Below are positions 33,200 through 41,362 of a stretch of 45,930 nt of DNA, one piece after another (the stretch's first letter is position 1; every line of letters starts with the position of its first letter). Both the position numbers and the translations under genes were made by a program. Where the stretch lies: the NCBI GenBank assembly GCA_022562155.1, contig JADFPV010000014.1, forward strand, positions 1 to 45,930, read 5' to 3'. This stretch comes from Chloroflexota bacterium (GTDB lineage Bacteria; Chloroflexota; Dehalococcoidia; DSTF01; RBG-16-68-14). The notes beneath the pieces were generated by a model. It was given only the letters and a program-made list of their open reading frames with translations. It did not search any database and was not told the DNA's origin.

Positions 33200-35773
33200 A
33201 TTAGCCCAAACATCGGCACTAGCTCGCGCCCAGCGATCACGAAGCTCTTTTTCGGAGCGGCGATCCTGCTGGGCCTGCTCGGCATGCTTGCGGCGCTCGC
33301 GGTCCACGGAGCGGCGGCCGGCGGCGATTCGACAGTGACGGTAAACAGCACCGCCAACATCGACGACGGCGCCTGCGCGGGTCCGCCTAACGACGAGCCG
33401 GCGGGCAACTGCACACTGCGCGAGGCGATCCTCGAGGTGAACGCGGGCCACGCCACCGTCATCAACTTCCACCCGCCGGTCTTTGCCGAAGAGCAGCCTG
33501 GCGTGATCGAACTCTGCGCCGACGGCTCCGCAGGCGAACTGCCGTCGATCACGCGCGACGTGACGATCGACGCGACGGGCAGCGCCGTCGTCCTAGACGG
33601 AGGCACCAAAAACGCCGGTTGCCTCACACCGGCGGCTGTTGGCATCGCCGTTACCCCTCAGGAGGACGGCCTCGATTTCACACTGATCGGCAGCGAGAGC
33701 TTCTGGATTCGAGACCTGAGTTGCCTGACCGCGAGCACCTTGGCTGGCGGCGGCATCGTGGTCGGCCCGAGTGGCTTCTCCGGCTTACCTGCTCTCGGCA
33801 CGATCGAGATCTCCGCCGTCTTCATCGAGAACGTCTGCGAGCAGGGCATACTCATCGTGGGATCAAACCTGGAGCGCCTCGCCCTGTCGAACACCGACAT
33901 CTCGTCGAACGATAAGGCCGGCGTCCAACTGACCGTCGATCCGTGCCTAGGAGCGCTCGATTGCGAACTCCGTGACAGCACACTCACCATCCGCGGCAAC
34001 CGCCTCCGGGGCGGCGAACGCCGACCCCCTGCGGCAGGCGGGGATGAACAAGGCGATGACGTTTATGACTCCAAAGGCGACCCGCATTGCTGCTTTGAGG
34101 GAAGCGGGATTCGTGAGGTTGCTCATCATGTAGTTCAGCGCTGGGCTGGCATCGAGGTCAGCTACACAGGCGCACTGAACGGCACAATCCTGGCAAACAT
34201 CAATCAGAACGAACTGCTCAGTGGAACGGCGAACGGCGTCCACTTCTCCTTCCTGGGATGCGGCGTAGACAGCGAGATCATCCTTCACATTGACGAGAAC
34301 GTCCATCTCAGCGGCGGGGACCTCGACGGCGTTGACGTGAGCCTGCTGGCCGACGCCTGCGCACCGGGCGGCGTCCAACGTCCGGACGGCGGGACCTCCC
34401 GCAACTTAAGTATCGTAGTCTCGGTCAACGGCAATGGCGATGTGGATTTTCGCGACGATGTGCAGTCTCGCGGCATCAACTTTCCCGGCGGACAGGGCGT
34501 CGATATCGGCATCGCGATCTGCTGCGAGGAGGGCGGCAGCAGCGCGACGCTCGAGGTTAACGACAACGCGCGCATCAAGGGCCAAGTCGATGGCGTTGAA
34601 GTCGACACCTCCATCTGTTGCGGCGACGGCAACCTCGCGACCATGAGCGTCAGCGGCAACGGCGAGGTGACCGGGGACGACGGCACTGGCGTACGGCTGG
34701 AGTTCCACCCTGGGACGCCCGTAGAGCTGACAATGACGGACAATCGCTTCTCTCACAGCGCCGAGGACGGCATCAAAATCGTAGGCGGCGCATTCGTAGA
34801 CGAGGATGCAGGGATCAAGAGCGTCATCTCGAACAACGTCATAGAGGGCAACGGCGATGACGGTATCGACATCGAAAGTGGGTGGGCGCTCAACATTGGG
34901 CCGGGCAACCAGATCTTCCAAAACGGCACGGACGCGGGCGGCAACGGCATCGAGATCGATTGGTGTCTAGGCGCCGCAGCCTGGTTCAACACCGGCGACA
35001 AACTCCCAGCAAACGGCAACCGCATCTTGCGGAACGCCATCTACGACAACGCCGGCCTGGGCATCGACCTCGTCGGCTGGGATGCGGACGGCGCCCCCAA
35101 CTGCGCAGGCGTCGTCGCACTGGAAGTCGAGGGCGTGGTGGGCTGCGTGCCGTTCCCGGCCTCGGCTATCAGCCCGAACGACTGCCTCTCGTTCCCCGAA
35201 CTGCACGAACAGGCCGGCGACAAACTGGTCGGAACGGCCTGCTCGCTTTGCGCCGTCGAGGTCTTCTGGTCGGGCGACGTCGCCGCCGCAGAGGACTTAA
35301 CGCACGGAGAGGGCGCCGAGTACCTCGTCTCTGGCAACGCAGATAAGGAAGGCAACTTCAGCATTCTGCTGCCGTGCGGCCTCGCTGAAGGGCTGCTGAC
35401 CACGACGGCGACCGACGCGCAGAAGAACACCTCGGAGTTCAGTGCAAGCCTGCCCTCACCGGGCACCTCCGGCGACTGTGTTACTACGCCGGTCCCGGCC
35501 GACACGCCCGGGGCGCCTCCGACCGAAACCCCCGTGCCGCCGACGCCGTCGCCTGAGGCGCATAAGCTCTGCGGCGACCCGAACGAGGACGGCGTGGTGA
35601 ACGCGATCGACGCGACGCTGATCTTGCAGCGCAACGCGGGCTTGCTCGAATCGCTCGCGGACGAGTCGAGCGCCGACGTCAACAGCAGCGGCGACGTCAC
35701 CAGCGTGGACGCAACGCTGATCCTGCAGTTCATTGCCGGACTCATAAGAGAGGATGGCCTAGCGTGTTTGTGA
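33200..35773 (+). CDS. Secreted CSLREA / right-handed beta-helix protein with C-terminal dockerin-like repeats
   Basis: About 857 residues if translation starts at ATT 33200, which has GAGGGAG at 33186-33192. This start restores a complete signal peptide (ITKLFFGAAILLGLLGMLAA, then VHGAAAGG). The first ATG, at 33284, would cut it in half. Next comes a CSLREA domain (TVNSTANIDDGACAG then GNCTLREAILEVNAG). A long parallel beta-helix region follows with N-G-x-G/D-D-G repeats such as GNGDDGIDIESG and NAIYDNAGLGIDLVG. Then come a Pro/Thr linker and two Ca-binding dockerin-like repeats (GDPNEDGVVNAIDATLILQ and DVNSSGDVTSVDATLILQF). It is exported and may bind or degrade polysaccharide; no catalytic site is evident. 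No cohesin is visible nearby. Confidence 0.82.
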   Translation: MSPNIGTSSRPAITKLFFGAAILLGLLGMLAALAVHGAAAGGDSTVTVNSTANIDDGACAGPPNDEPAGNCTLREAILEVNAGHATVINFHPPVFAEEQPGVIELCADGSAGELPSITRDVTIDATGSAVVLDGGTKNAGCLTPAAVGIAVTPQEDGLDFTLIGSESFWIRDLSCLTASTLAGGGIVVGPSGFSGLPALGTIEISAVFIENVCEQGILIVGSNLERLALSNTDISSNDKAGVQLTVDPCLGALDCELRDSTLTIRGNRLRGGERRPPAAGGDEQGDDVYDSKGDPHCCFEGSGIREVAHHVVQRWAGIEVSYTGALNGTILANINQNELLSGTANGVHFSFLGCGVDSEIILHIDENVHLSGGDLDGVDVSLLADACAPGGVQRPDGGTSRNLSIVVSVNGNGDVDFRDDVQSRGINFPGGQGVDIGIAICCEEGGSSATLEVNDNARIKGQVDGVEVDTSICCGDGNLATMSVSGNGEVTGDDGTGVRLEFHPGTPVELTMTDNRFSHSAEDGIKIVGGAFVDEDAGIKSVISNNVIEGNGDDGIDIESGWALNIGPGNQIFQNGTDAGGNGIEIDWCLGAAAWFNTGDKLPANGNRILRNAIYDNAGLGIDLVGWDADGAPNCAGVVALEVEGVVGCVPFPASAISPNDCLSFPELHEQAGDKLVGTACSLCAVEVFWSGDVAAAEDLTHGEGAEYLVSGNADKEGNFSILLPCGLAEGLLTTTATDAQKNTSEFSASLPSPGTSGDCVTTPVPADTPGAPPTETPVPPTPSPEAHKLCGDPNEDGVVNAIDATLILQRNAGLLESLADESSADVNSSGDVTSVDATLILQFIAGLIREDGLACL

Positions 35774-35930
35774 GGCCAGCGGAGGAAGCGCCAATTGACC
35801 AAAGGTCCAGCCGACGATAGACCGATGAGTTGCCCCTAGGGCGGCCAACGGGATAGCGATGTCGAACACAGTCGTCGAGTACCTCCTTCCTGAGCAGCGG
35901 GCCCACGACCGCGTTCGAACACTTGGCCTA

Positions 35931-35939
35931 TGCTAGACT
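35931..35939 (+). promoter_or_regulatory. Extended -10 promoter motif of the ThuA-like gene
   Basis: TGCTAGACT, identical to 33161-33169, ends 31 bases before ATG 35970. A GGGAGG ribosome-binding site lies between. The stretch 35774-35930 holds no gene. Confidence 0.5.
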
Positions 35940-35969
35940 CAGTTCTGCGTCTGAGAGTGGGAGGTTCTT

Positions 35970-36770
35970 ATGGAGCGCGTGCATCTGATCGTTGGAGGGT
36001 TTCCACCCGGCTCCAGCGCTAGTCACGATATGGACTTCGCACGTCGCGAGCTGTTGTCGCGGCTCGGTGAGCGAAGCGAATTAGCAACCACTGTGTCGAG
36101 CGACTTTAGCGATCTCAAGAAGTGGCTGCACGACGCACAGCTTTTGATTACCTACACCGCCGGACCCTACCCCGATGACGAGCAGCACGGCGTGTTGACC
36201 GAATGGCTGGAGAACGGCGGCCGCTGGCTAGGCTTTCACGGGACCAGTGGCGGCAAAGCCGCGCGCGTGGAGGGCTCTATTCGTCGGAAGATGGTCAAGC
36301 TCCCGCACCATGAGACGCTCGGCTCATTCTTCCTGAACCACCCACCAATACGCCGGTTCGAGGTCACTGTTGCTGACTCGTCACATCCGATCACGGCGGG
36401 TCTACCCGAGCGTTTCGAGGTATCCGATGAGCTCTATCTCATAGAGATCATCGGCGAATGTAACGTCCTCCTCACGACAGAGCTACCGGAAGACCCATCT
36501 CCCGAACACTTCGGCTTCCTCTACGACGAGGACACCTCTCTGCAGCCTGACGGCAAGACGCGAGTGCTGGGGTACACGAAAACTGTCGGCGAGGGCGAGG
36601 TCGCCTACATCGCCCTCGGACACTGCCACTCGCCCGCGACTGACGGGCAACGGATAGTGGATAGCAGCGTCAGTCCGGACGGTTTGTCCCCAGGTCTCTT
36701 TCACGGTGTTTGGGACGAAGGCGTGTTCAAACGCCTGGTTGACAACGCGATTCGTTGGGGGCTCAACTAG
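35970..36770 (+). CDS. ThuA-like domain protein
   Basis: A 266-residue protein of the ThuA-like (PF06283, class I glutamine amidotransferase-like) fold, a family linked to trehalose and other sugar use but with no settled reaction. It begins VHLIVGGFPPGSSASHDMDF. LLITYTAGPYPDDEQ is the second strand, LENGGRWLGFHGTSGG the turn where related amidotransferases carry a nucleophile (no Cys here), and GEVAYIALGHCHSPA with NAIRWGLN the C-terminal signature. GGGAGG precedes the ATG. It follows the beta-helix gene within the interval between repeat copies E and F and has its own promoter motif. Confidence 0.83.
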   Translation: MERVHLIVGGFPPGSSASHDMDFARRELLSRLGERSELATTVSSDFSDLKKWLHDAQLLITYTAGPYPDDEQHGVLTEWLENGGRWLGFHGTSGGKAARVEGSIRRKMVKLPHHETLGSFFLNHPPIRRFEVTVADSSHPITAGLPERFEVSDELYLIEIIGECNVLLTTELPEDPSPEHFGFLYDEDTSLQPDGKTRVLGYTKTVGEGEVAYIALGHCHSPATDGQRIVDSSVSPDGLSPGLFHGVWDEGVFKRLVDNAIRWGLN

Positions 36771-36934
36771 CCGCCGGCTTCAGTGGCCTTCTCGCCCCCT
36801 GCCCCTAGCAGTGGGCTAATTGGCATTCGCACGACCACCGGCCTCGGAGGCAGATGGTCATCAGCTAGGTGACGCGATCCCCACTTAGTGTCACTTCAAT
36901 GCCGCACACGTTAGGTTCGATTAAAAGCGAGCCT

Positions 36935-36980
36935 TCTGCTTCCCAAGCAGAGGGTCGCGTCTCCCGCTCCAACCCCAACA
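36935..36980 (+). repeat. tRNA-Gly(CCC) 3'-fragment repeat, copy F, with T-arm deletion
   Basis: The full anticodon arm (TCTGC, TTCCCAA, GCAGA at 36935-36951) and GGGTCGCG are followed directly by TCTCCCGCTCCA and the flank ACCCCAAC. Exactly 13 bases that form most of the T stem-loop are missing. CCA is at 36969-36971. The T loop is one of the two places where other copies carry inserts, so this may be a precise excision or a replication slip across the hairpin. The PEP-synthase-like gene starts 66 bases downstream. Confidence 0.87.
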
Positions 36981-37045
36981 CCCACTGCTTTGCGCTCCCC
37001 CAGAGTAACCCCCATAATTGCGTTGGCAACCGGAAAGAAGGAGTT

Positions 37046-39733
37046 ATGTCAGTGCCTCGGACCTCGGATTCGACCCCCGCTAGCCTCGACGCCTCGCCGA
37101 TTCTGCTCGCTAAGGTCGAAGATCCACCGATCGCTGAGCTCGGGGGCAAAGCGGCCTCTCTCGTGCGGCTGTCCAGGGCTGGATTCCGCGTACCCGAAGC
37201 AGCAGTGCTGCCCGTGTCCTGGTTCGCGCCGTGGTGGGCTGAGCTCAAACAGACCGATGCCTGGTCGCGCTTCGAAGCGGCCAGCGAGGCGCCTTGGACG
37301 GCTCATTGCGAGGCTCTCAAGAACGCGGCGAACCAGCTCTCGTTCTCCGACGAGATGTGCGCCGGCCTTGAGGAGATGCGAGCGCTCGTGGCCTCGTGGG
37401 GCGACGACGCGACGTGCGCGGTGCGCTCCTCTTCTCCAGACGAGGACCTAGAGAACGCATCGTTCGCGGGCGGATACGCCACCTTCTTGGGCGTCACGGT
37501 CGACGGCATCGAGGACGCCGTCCGCGAGTGCTTCGTCTCGTGTCTTGATGAGCGCGTGGTGCTCTACAAGGCGCAGCAAGGGCTCGATGTTCACCGTCCC
37601 CGCATCGCCGTGCTGGTGCAGCTGCAGGTGGAGAGCGACGTATCCGGAGTCGGCTTCTCGCTCAACCCAGTGACGAATGACTACGACGAGGCCGTGATCG
37701 ACGCGAACTTCGGCCTCGGCGAGACGGTCGTCTCCGGTGAGGTCACACCCGATCATTTCATCGTCGACAAGCCCGGCCGCAACATCCTGGAGCGCCACCT
37801 CGGCAGTAAGAGCGTCTCTCGCTGGATCCAGTCTGAGGGCGGAGCCGAGGTGCGCGAAGAGACACGGGGCGAGCAGACTTCGCTCAGCGACGATCAAGTC
37901 CTTGAGCTCACCGATGCCCTCGGTCGACTCGAGGAGGTTTACGGGCACCCCGTAGACATCGAGTGGACCTACGCCGGAGGCGAGCTGCACCTACTGCAGG
38001 CTCGCCCGATCACGACTTACTTCCCACTCTCGACCGACATGCAGACGGAGCCGGGCGCTCCGCGCCGGCTCTACATGGACGGGAACTTGTCGGACAGCAT
38101 CACGAGCAACGAGCCCCTTACCAAGCTCACCCTTGATTCGACCAAGAACATGGTAGAGCGCATGGCACGGCAGTACAGGATCCCGCATGACCCTAAGGAA
38201 CGGCCCCACCAGGACTTCATCATCTTTCGCGGGGCACGCATGTATGTGGCCTACTCGGACCTGCTTTGGTTCTTCAGCTCGCAGAGGCTTGCGGGCCAGT
38301 ACGAGATCATGGACGTCCTCATGCACAGGACGCTCCTGAACCTGGACCGCGACAGCTACCGGCCGAAAGAAAAACCGGGCTGGCTGGCATGGACCAGGAT
38401 CACGCGCGCGATCTTCGGGACGCTATTGGGCAGCAGGCGACTGTGGTGGAACACCGCGGCAGCGCTCCTCTCCCCAGCGCGACACCTGAAGGGTTTCCGC
38501 CAAGCGGGCCTGCGCTTCGAGAGCGAGGCACGTTCCGCAGGCGCCAGCACTTCGATCGCCGAATTGCACGACCTTCAGGGGCAATCGATGGACCTAATAA
38601 TGAACGTCGACCTGCCACCGATTTTCGCCTGGCTGGCGGCAATCCGCATCCTCGAGAGATTGGCTAAGGGCGCCGACCCGCAGACCCAAGAACTACTCGA
38701 CCGAATGGGCCGGGGTTTCGAGGGCGAGCTGGTTGTCGAGATGGGGGTCGAGATGTTCGCGACGAGCCGCCTGCTTGACCTCAGCGAATTCGACGACTTG
38801 GCGCGCCTCGCAAAGCGAATCGAGACTCGCGAGCTGCCCGCCGCGTTCCTGGAAGCTTGGGATGCGTTTATCCGGCGCTTCGGCGCACGCGGGCCAAACG
38901 AGATGGAGCTGGCGAGCCCCCGCTACGGGGAGGACCCCCTCCTGCTGCTCCGACAGCTCTCGTTCATGGCGAAAGCCGCGTCCGAGAACGATCCGAAGCT
39001 TGCACACGAACGTAATGTGGCCGGCCGGCGGGAGGCGTTCGCCATACTCAACCGGCGACTGGGGTGGTTCAGTCGTAGACTCCTGCGCTTCGCCCACCGT
39101 TGGACCGAAGCCTTCGCCGGCGAACGCGACACGGCGAAATACCACTGGGTGCTTGCCACGTACGCGATGCGGCGCAGCGCGCTCGCCCGCGGCAGCCGCC
39201 TTGCCGAAGCGGGCCGCTTGGATTCACGGGATGACGTTTTCCACCTCACCTTCGACGAACTCGAAGCCGCGGAGCGCGACGCCAAGCTTGACGTTCGGAA
39301 GCTGGCACTGGAACGACGCCGCTACTTTGACAAGCTCTCCCAACAGGTGAAGGAGTTCCCCCATTTGATCGACTCTCGCGGGAGGATCCTCCGGCCCACG
39401 CCAACGAATGAGGAGGGCGCGCTCTCCGGCATGGGGATTTCTCCGGGCGTCGCCCGCGGGCCCATTAAGGTGCTGGACAACGCCTACGATAAGGACGTCG
39501 AGCCCGGCGATGTGCTGGTGGCGTACACTACCGACCCGGGTTGGACGCCGCTCTTCATCAACGCATCGGCCATCATTCTGCAGATCGGCGGGATGATGCA
39601 ACACGGCGGCGTGGTGGCCCGTGAGTACGGCAAGCCCTGCGTCGCGGGCATCGAGCACGTGCTCACGCGCTTCGAGGACGGCCAGATGGTCGAGGTCGAC
39701 GGGTCCGCCGGGGTCGTCCGGCTGCTCGACTGA
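37046..39733 (+). CDS. PEP synthase / rifampin phosphotransferase-like phosphotransfer enzyme
   Basis: An 895-residue PEP-utilising enzyme. The N-terminal ATP-grasp part shows GGKAASLVRLSRAGFRVPEA, VRSSSPDEDLENASFAGGYA and VDIEWTYAGGELHLLQARP. The central region (about 340-780) is the substrate-side domain and is not like pyruvate-binding barrels. The C-terminal swivelling domain carries the phosphohistidine in IGGMMQHGGVVAREYGKPCVAG (His near 853). The order ATP-grasp, variable, His domain and the length match rifampin phosphotransferase-like proteins rather than true PEP synthase, whose barrel comes last. AAGGAG precedes ATG 37046. The substrate is unknown. Repeat copies F and G bracket this single gene. 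Confidence 0.85.
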   Translation: MSVPRTSDSTPASLDASPILLAKVEDPPIAELGGKAASLVRLSRAGFRVPEAAVLPVSWFAPWWAELKQTDAWSRFEAASEAPWTAHCEALKNAANQLSFSDEMCAGLEEMRALVASWGDDATCAVRSSSPDEDLENASFAGGYATFLGVTVDGIEDAVRECFVSCLDERVVLYKAQQGLDVHRPRIAVLVQLQVESDVSGVGFSLNPVTNDYDEAVIDANFGLGETVVSGEVTPDHFIVDKPGRNILERHLGSKSVSRWIQSEGGAEVREETRGEQTSLSDDQVLELTDALGRLEEVYGHPVDIEWTYAGGELHLLQARPITTYFPLSTDMQTEPGAPRRLYMDGNLSDSITSNEPLTKLTLDSTKNMVERMARQYRIPHDPKERPHQDFIIFRGARMYVAYSDLLWFFSSQRLAGQYEIMDVLMHRTLLNLDRDSYRPKEKPGWLAWTRITRAIFGTLLGSRRLWWNTAAALLSPARHLKGFRQAGLRFESEARSAGASTSIAELHDLQGQSMDLIMNVDLPPIFAWLAAIRILERLAKGADPQTQELLDRMGRGFEGELVVEMGVEMFATSRLLDLSEFDDLARLAKRIETRELPAAFLEAWDAFIRRFGARGPNEMELASPRYGEDPLLLLRQLSFMAKAASENDPKLAHERNVAGRREAFAILNRRLGWFSRRLLRFAHRWTEAFAGERDTAKYHWVLATYAMRRSALARGSRLAEAGRLDSRDDVFHLTFDELEAAERDAKLDVRKLALERRRYFDKLSQQVKEFPHLIDSRGRILRPTPTNEEGALSGMGISPGVARGPIKVLDNAYDKDVEPGDVLVAYTTDPGWTPLFINASAIILQIGGMMQHGGVVAREYGKPCVAGIEHVLTRFEDGQMVEVDGSAGVVRLLD

Positions 39734-39745
39734 CGTGGAGCTTGT

Positions 39746-39816
39746 GGTTGAGCAATTACGGCCCTAATCGTGGCCGGCTACCAAATGCTTCCCAAAGCAG
39801 AGGGTTGTGAGTTCGA
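39746..39816 (+). repeat. tRNA-Gly(CCC) 3'-fragment repeat, copy G (truncated), with upstream conserved block
   Basis: GGTTGAGCAATTACGGCC at 39746-39763 resembles the block of copies A and C. After 22 bases the tRNA part starts at the same point, TGCTTCCCAAAGCAGAGGG (39786), with one extra A in the anticodon loop. It stops after GTGAGTTCGA at 39816, in the T loop. The rest is replaced by the end of the VOC gene on the opposite strand, so this copy marks a rearrangement point. Confidence 0.8.
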
Positions 39817-39824
39817 AGAGCACG

Positions 39825-40583
39825 TCAGAGGAGCCGGAAGCGCACACCGCAGACCATCACAAGGTCGTCGCTGACCCGGCACCCGCGCGCCTCGGCCGCC
39901 TCCAGCACCCGCCGGCGGTCGACGGTCTGCAGGTCAAGGCCGCCGAGGCCTTCAGGGCGTCCATCGGTTGCCGGTACGAAGCGGATTGTCGCATCGTCGA
40001 GCGCGATCTCCGGGTGGGCGGCGCTTGTCTTCACCTGGCGATCAAACACCTCGCCCCATCTGGCAGCGAGCGCAGGCGGATCGTCGGTCTGGATCTCGGC
40101 CGCGACCATCGCCCGGACGACGTCCATTCGTCGGGCAGGAGCCCAATCGGGCCCGGCGGGGTCCCATGGAGGGTCGGCAAGATCCGCGCCGTGGTTCTGC
40201 CGCAGCTCGACAATGGCACCGGGCACGTCCTTGGGATGCAGCTGGATGCCCTGGTCTTCGCCCTGGCCCATGTCCGCCACTAGGCGCACGTTAAGCCTGG
40301 CCACCCGCTCTCGCGCGGCCATGATGTCGTCACACTGTGTGATGACCATGTAGCCGCCATCCCCGCCTCGCCGATCGATGTAGCGCTCCGCTGTAGTGCC
40401 GTCACGCATAGGGGCGACCACCTCCAGGAAGTTGTTGCCGACGGGCATCAGGAAGTTGTGAAGCCCGAGCCGTCCGATCTCCGGGTCGCGGAAGCAGACC
40501 TCCAGCCCGAAGATGGCAGAGAGGTCGGCCTGCACCGCATCCAGGTCGCTGGCGACTAGACAGATCTGTCTCATCCGCAGCAT
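39825..40583 (-). CDS. VOC (glyoxalase/dioxygenase fold) family protein
   Basis: A 252-residue protein of the vicinal-oxygen-chelate fold with two repeat modules. The first begins MRQICLVASDLDAVQADLSA, then IFGLEVCFRDPEIGRLGLHN and NNFLEVVAPMRDGTTAERYI. A mid region has GIQLHPKDVPGAIVELRQN with an acidic metal-type residue. The second module is degenerate. The usual first histidine of the metal site is not obvious, so catalysis is uncertain. It resembles the VOC_2-like proteins common in Chloroflexota. Its stop lies 8 bases from the truncated repeat copy G. Confidence 0.78.
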   Translation of the reverse strand: MLRMRQICLVASDLDAVQADLSAIFGLEVCFRDPEIGRLGLHNFLMPVGNNFLEVVAPMRDGTTAERYIDRRGGDGGYMVITQCDDIMAARERVARLNVRLVADMGQGEDQGIQLHPKDVPGAIVELRQNHGADLADPPWDPAGPDWAPARRMDVVRAMVAAEIQTDDPPALAARWGEVFDRQVKTSAAHPEIALDDATIRFVPATDGRPEGLGGLDLQTVDRRRVLEAAEARGCRVSDDLVMVCGVRFRLL

Positions 40584-40757
40584 GTCGCTATGTTCCTCTG
40601 AACGCGTGGGCTTGACCCGGCCTGAAGATGATGAAGTTGGGGCGGTTCATCAGCGAAGCCAATGATATCAGACCCCCTAGACCCTTTGCTTTGGAGGCAG
40701 CAGGTCCACCACTCTGTCAGTCCACCAACGGCCGCCGCCTCACAAGACCGTGACGTC

Positions 40758-40842
40758 TCACTCGACGGGAGTCAATAGTCCTGTCTTGAGCGCGTAGCGC
40801 ACCAGCTCCGAGCGATGGTGGAGGTTCAGTTACTCCATGAAA
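40758..40842 (-). pseudogene. C-terminal remnant of a LuxR/NarL-type regulator
   Basis: The minus strand from 40829 reads LNLHHRSELVRYALKTGLLT followed by PVE and a stop at 40758. That is the last helix of a GerE-type HTH. Just upstream, codons for Met-Glu are followed by a TAA where the family has Lys. No other part of the regulator is present. The fragment abuts the truncated molybdoenzyme gene, with the junction near 40829-40842. The rest of 40584-40757 shows no gene. Confidence 0.7.
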
Positions 40843-41362
40843 CGCGAGCGAACGTATCGTGACCCCGGTCGGTGAACAGATACTTGTCGCGGTTCTCCGG
40901 CGTCAGCTCCGGGAAGCCGTCGTCCGCCCACTGCTTCCAACCCTGGCGGATCATCGGGTGCTGCAGACGATACGTTCCGTAGACCCTCTGGTCCATGGAG
41001 AGCCCCTTCTCACAGCCTCGCGGGTTCCAGTGAGCAGTCACCTTGTTCCCCTCAATATCTGTGATGTTGCCGCTATCGAAGTTCTGCTCAATCCACGTCA
41101 CGATGCCGTTGCGCGTGAACGCGCGCAGCCGGCACGCGTGTGTATTGTTGGGAGAGCAGACGAACGTAAAGCTGTCGTCGTAGCCGTACTGGTCGCGATA
41201 GACGATCTCCCAATCGCGGCTCGGATAGTCTTCCAGCCGGTTGCCGATGGCAACCGGCTGGAAGCGGCGCAGCGCGAGAACGGCAGGGCTGCCCATGGCG
41301 AAGCCCGCCGCAGTTGCGCCGCCAGCTAGCTTCAGGAATGTACGACGACTTAGTTGCTTCAT
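40826..41362 (-). pseudogene. N-terminal fragment of a Tat-exported molybdopterin oxidoreductase
   Basis: The 178-residue frame begins with a Tat signal (SRRTFLKLAGGATAAGF). It then shows the N-terminal part of a DMSO-reductase-superfamily catalytic subunit: FTFVCSPNNTHACRLRAFTR, then NGIVTWIEQNFDSGNITDIE, and HWNPRGCEKGLSMDQRVYGT with RLQHPMIRQGWKQWADDGFP. Full proteins run to 800-1200 residues; here homology ends at RVSW near 40838, where a LuxR-type gene end takes over. The cofactor-binding body is missing, so the product cannot be active. It overlaps the small upstream gene (ATGA), showing the original operon order. It could derive from a nitrate, selenate or chlorate reductase-like enzyme. 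Confidence 0.8.

Noticed and set aside
11646-39816. Classical integron with attC sites
   Set aside because: The repeats have no attC-type core sites and there is no integron integrase. The sequence is clearly tRNA-Gly.
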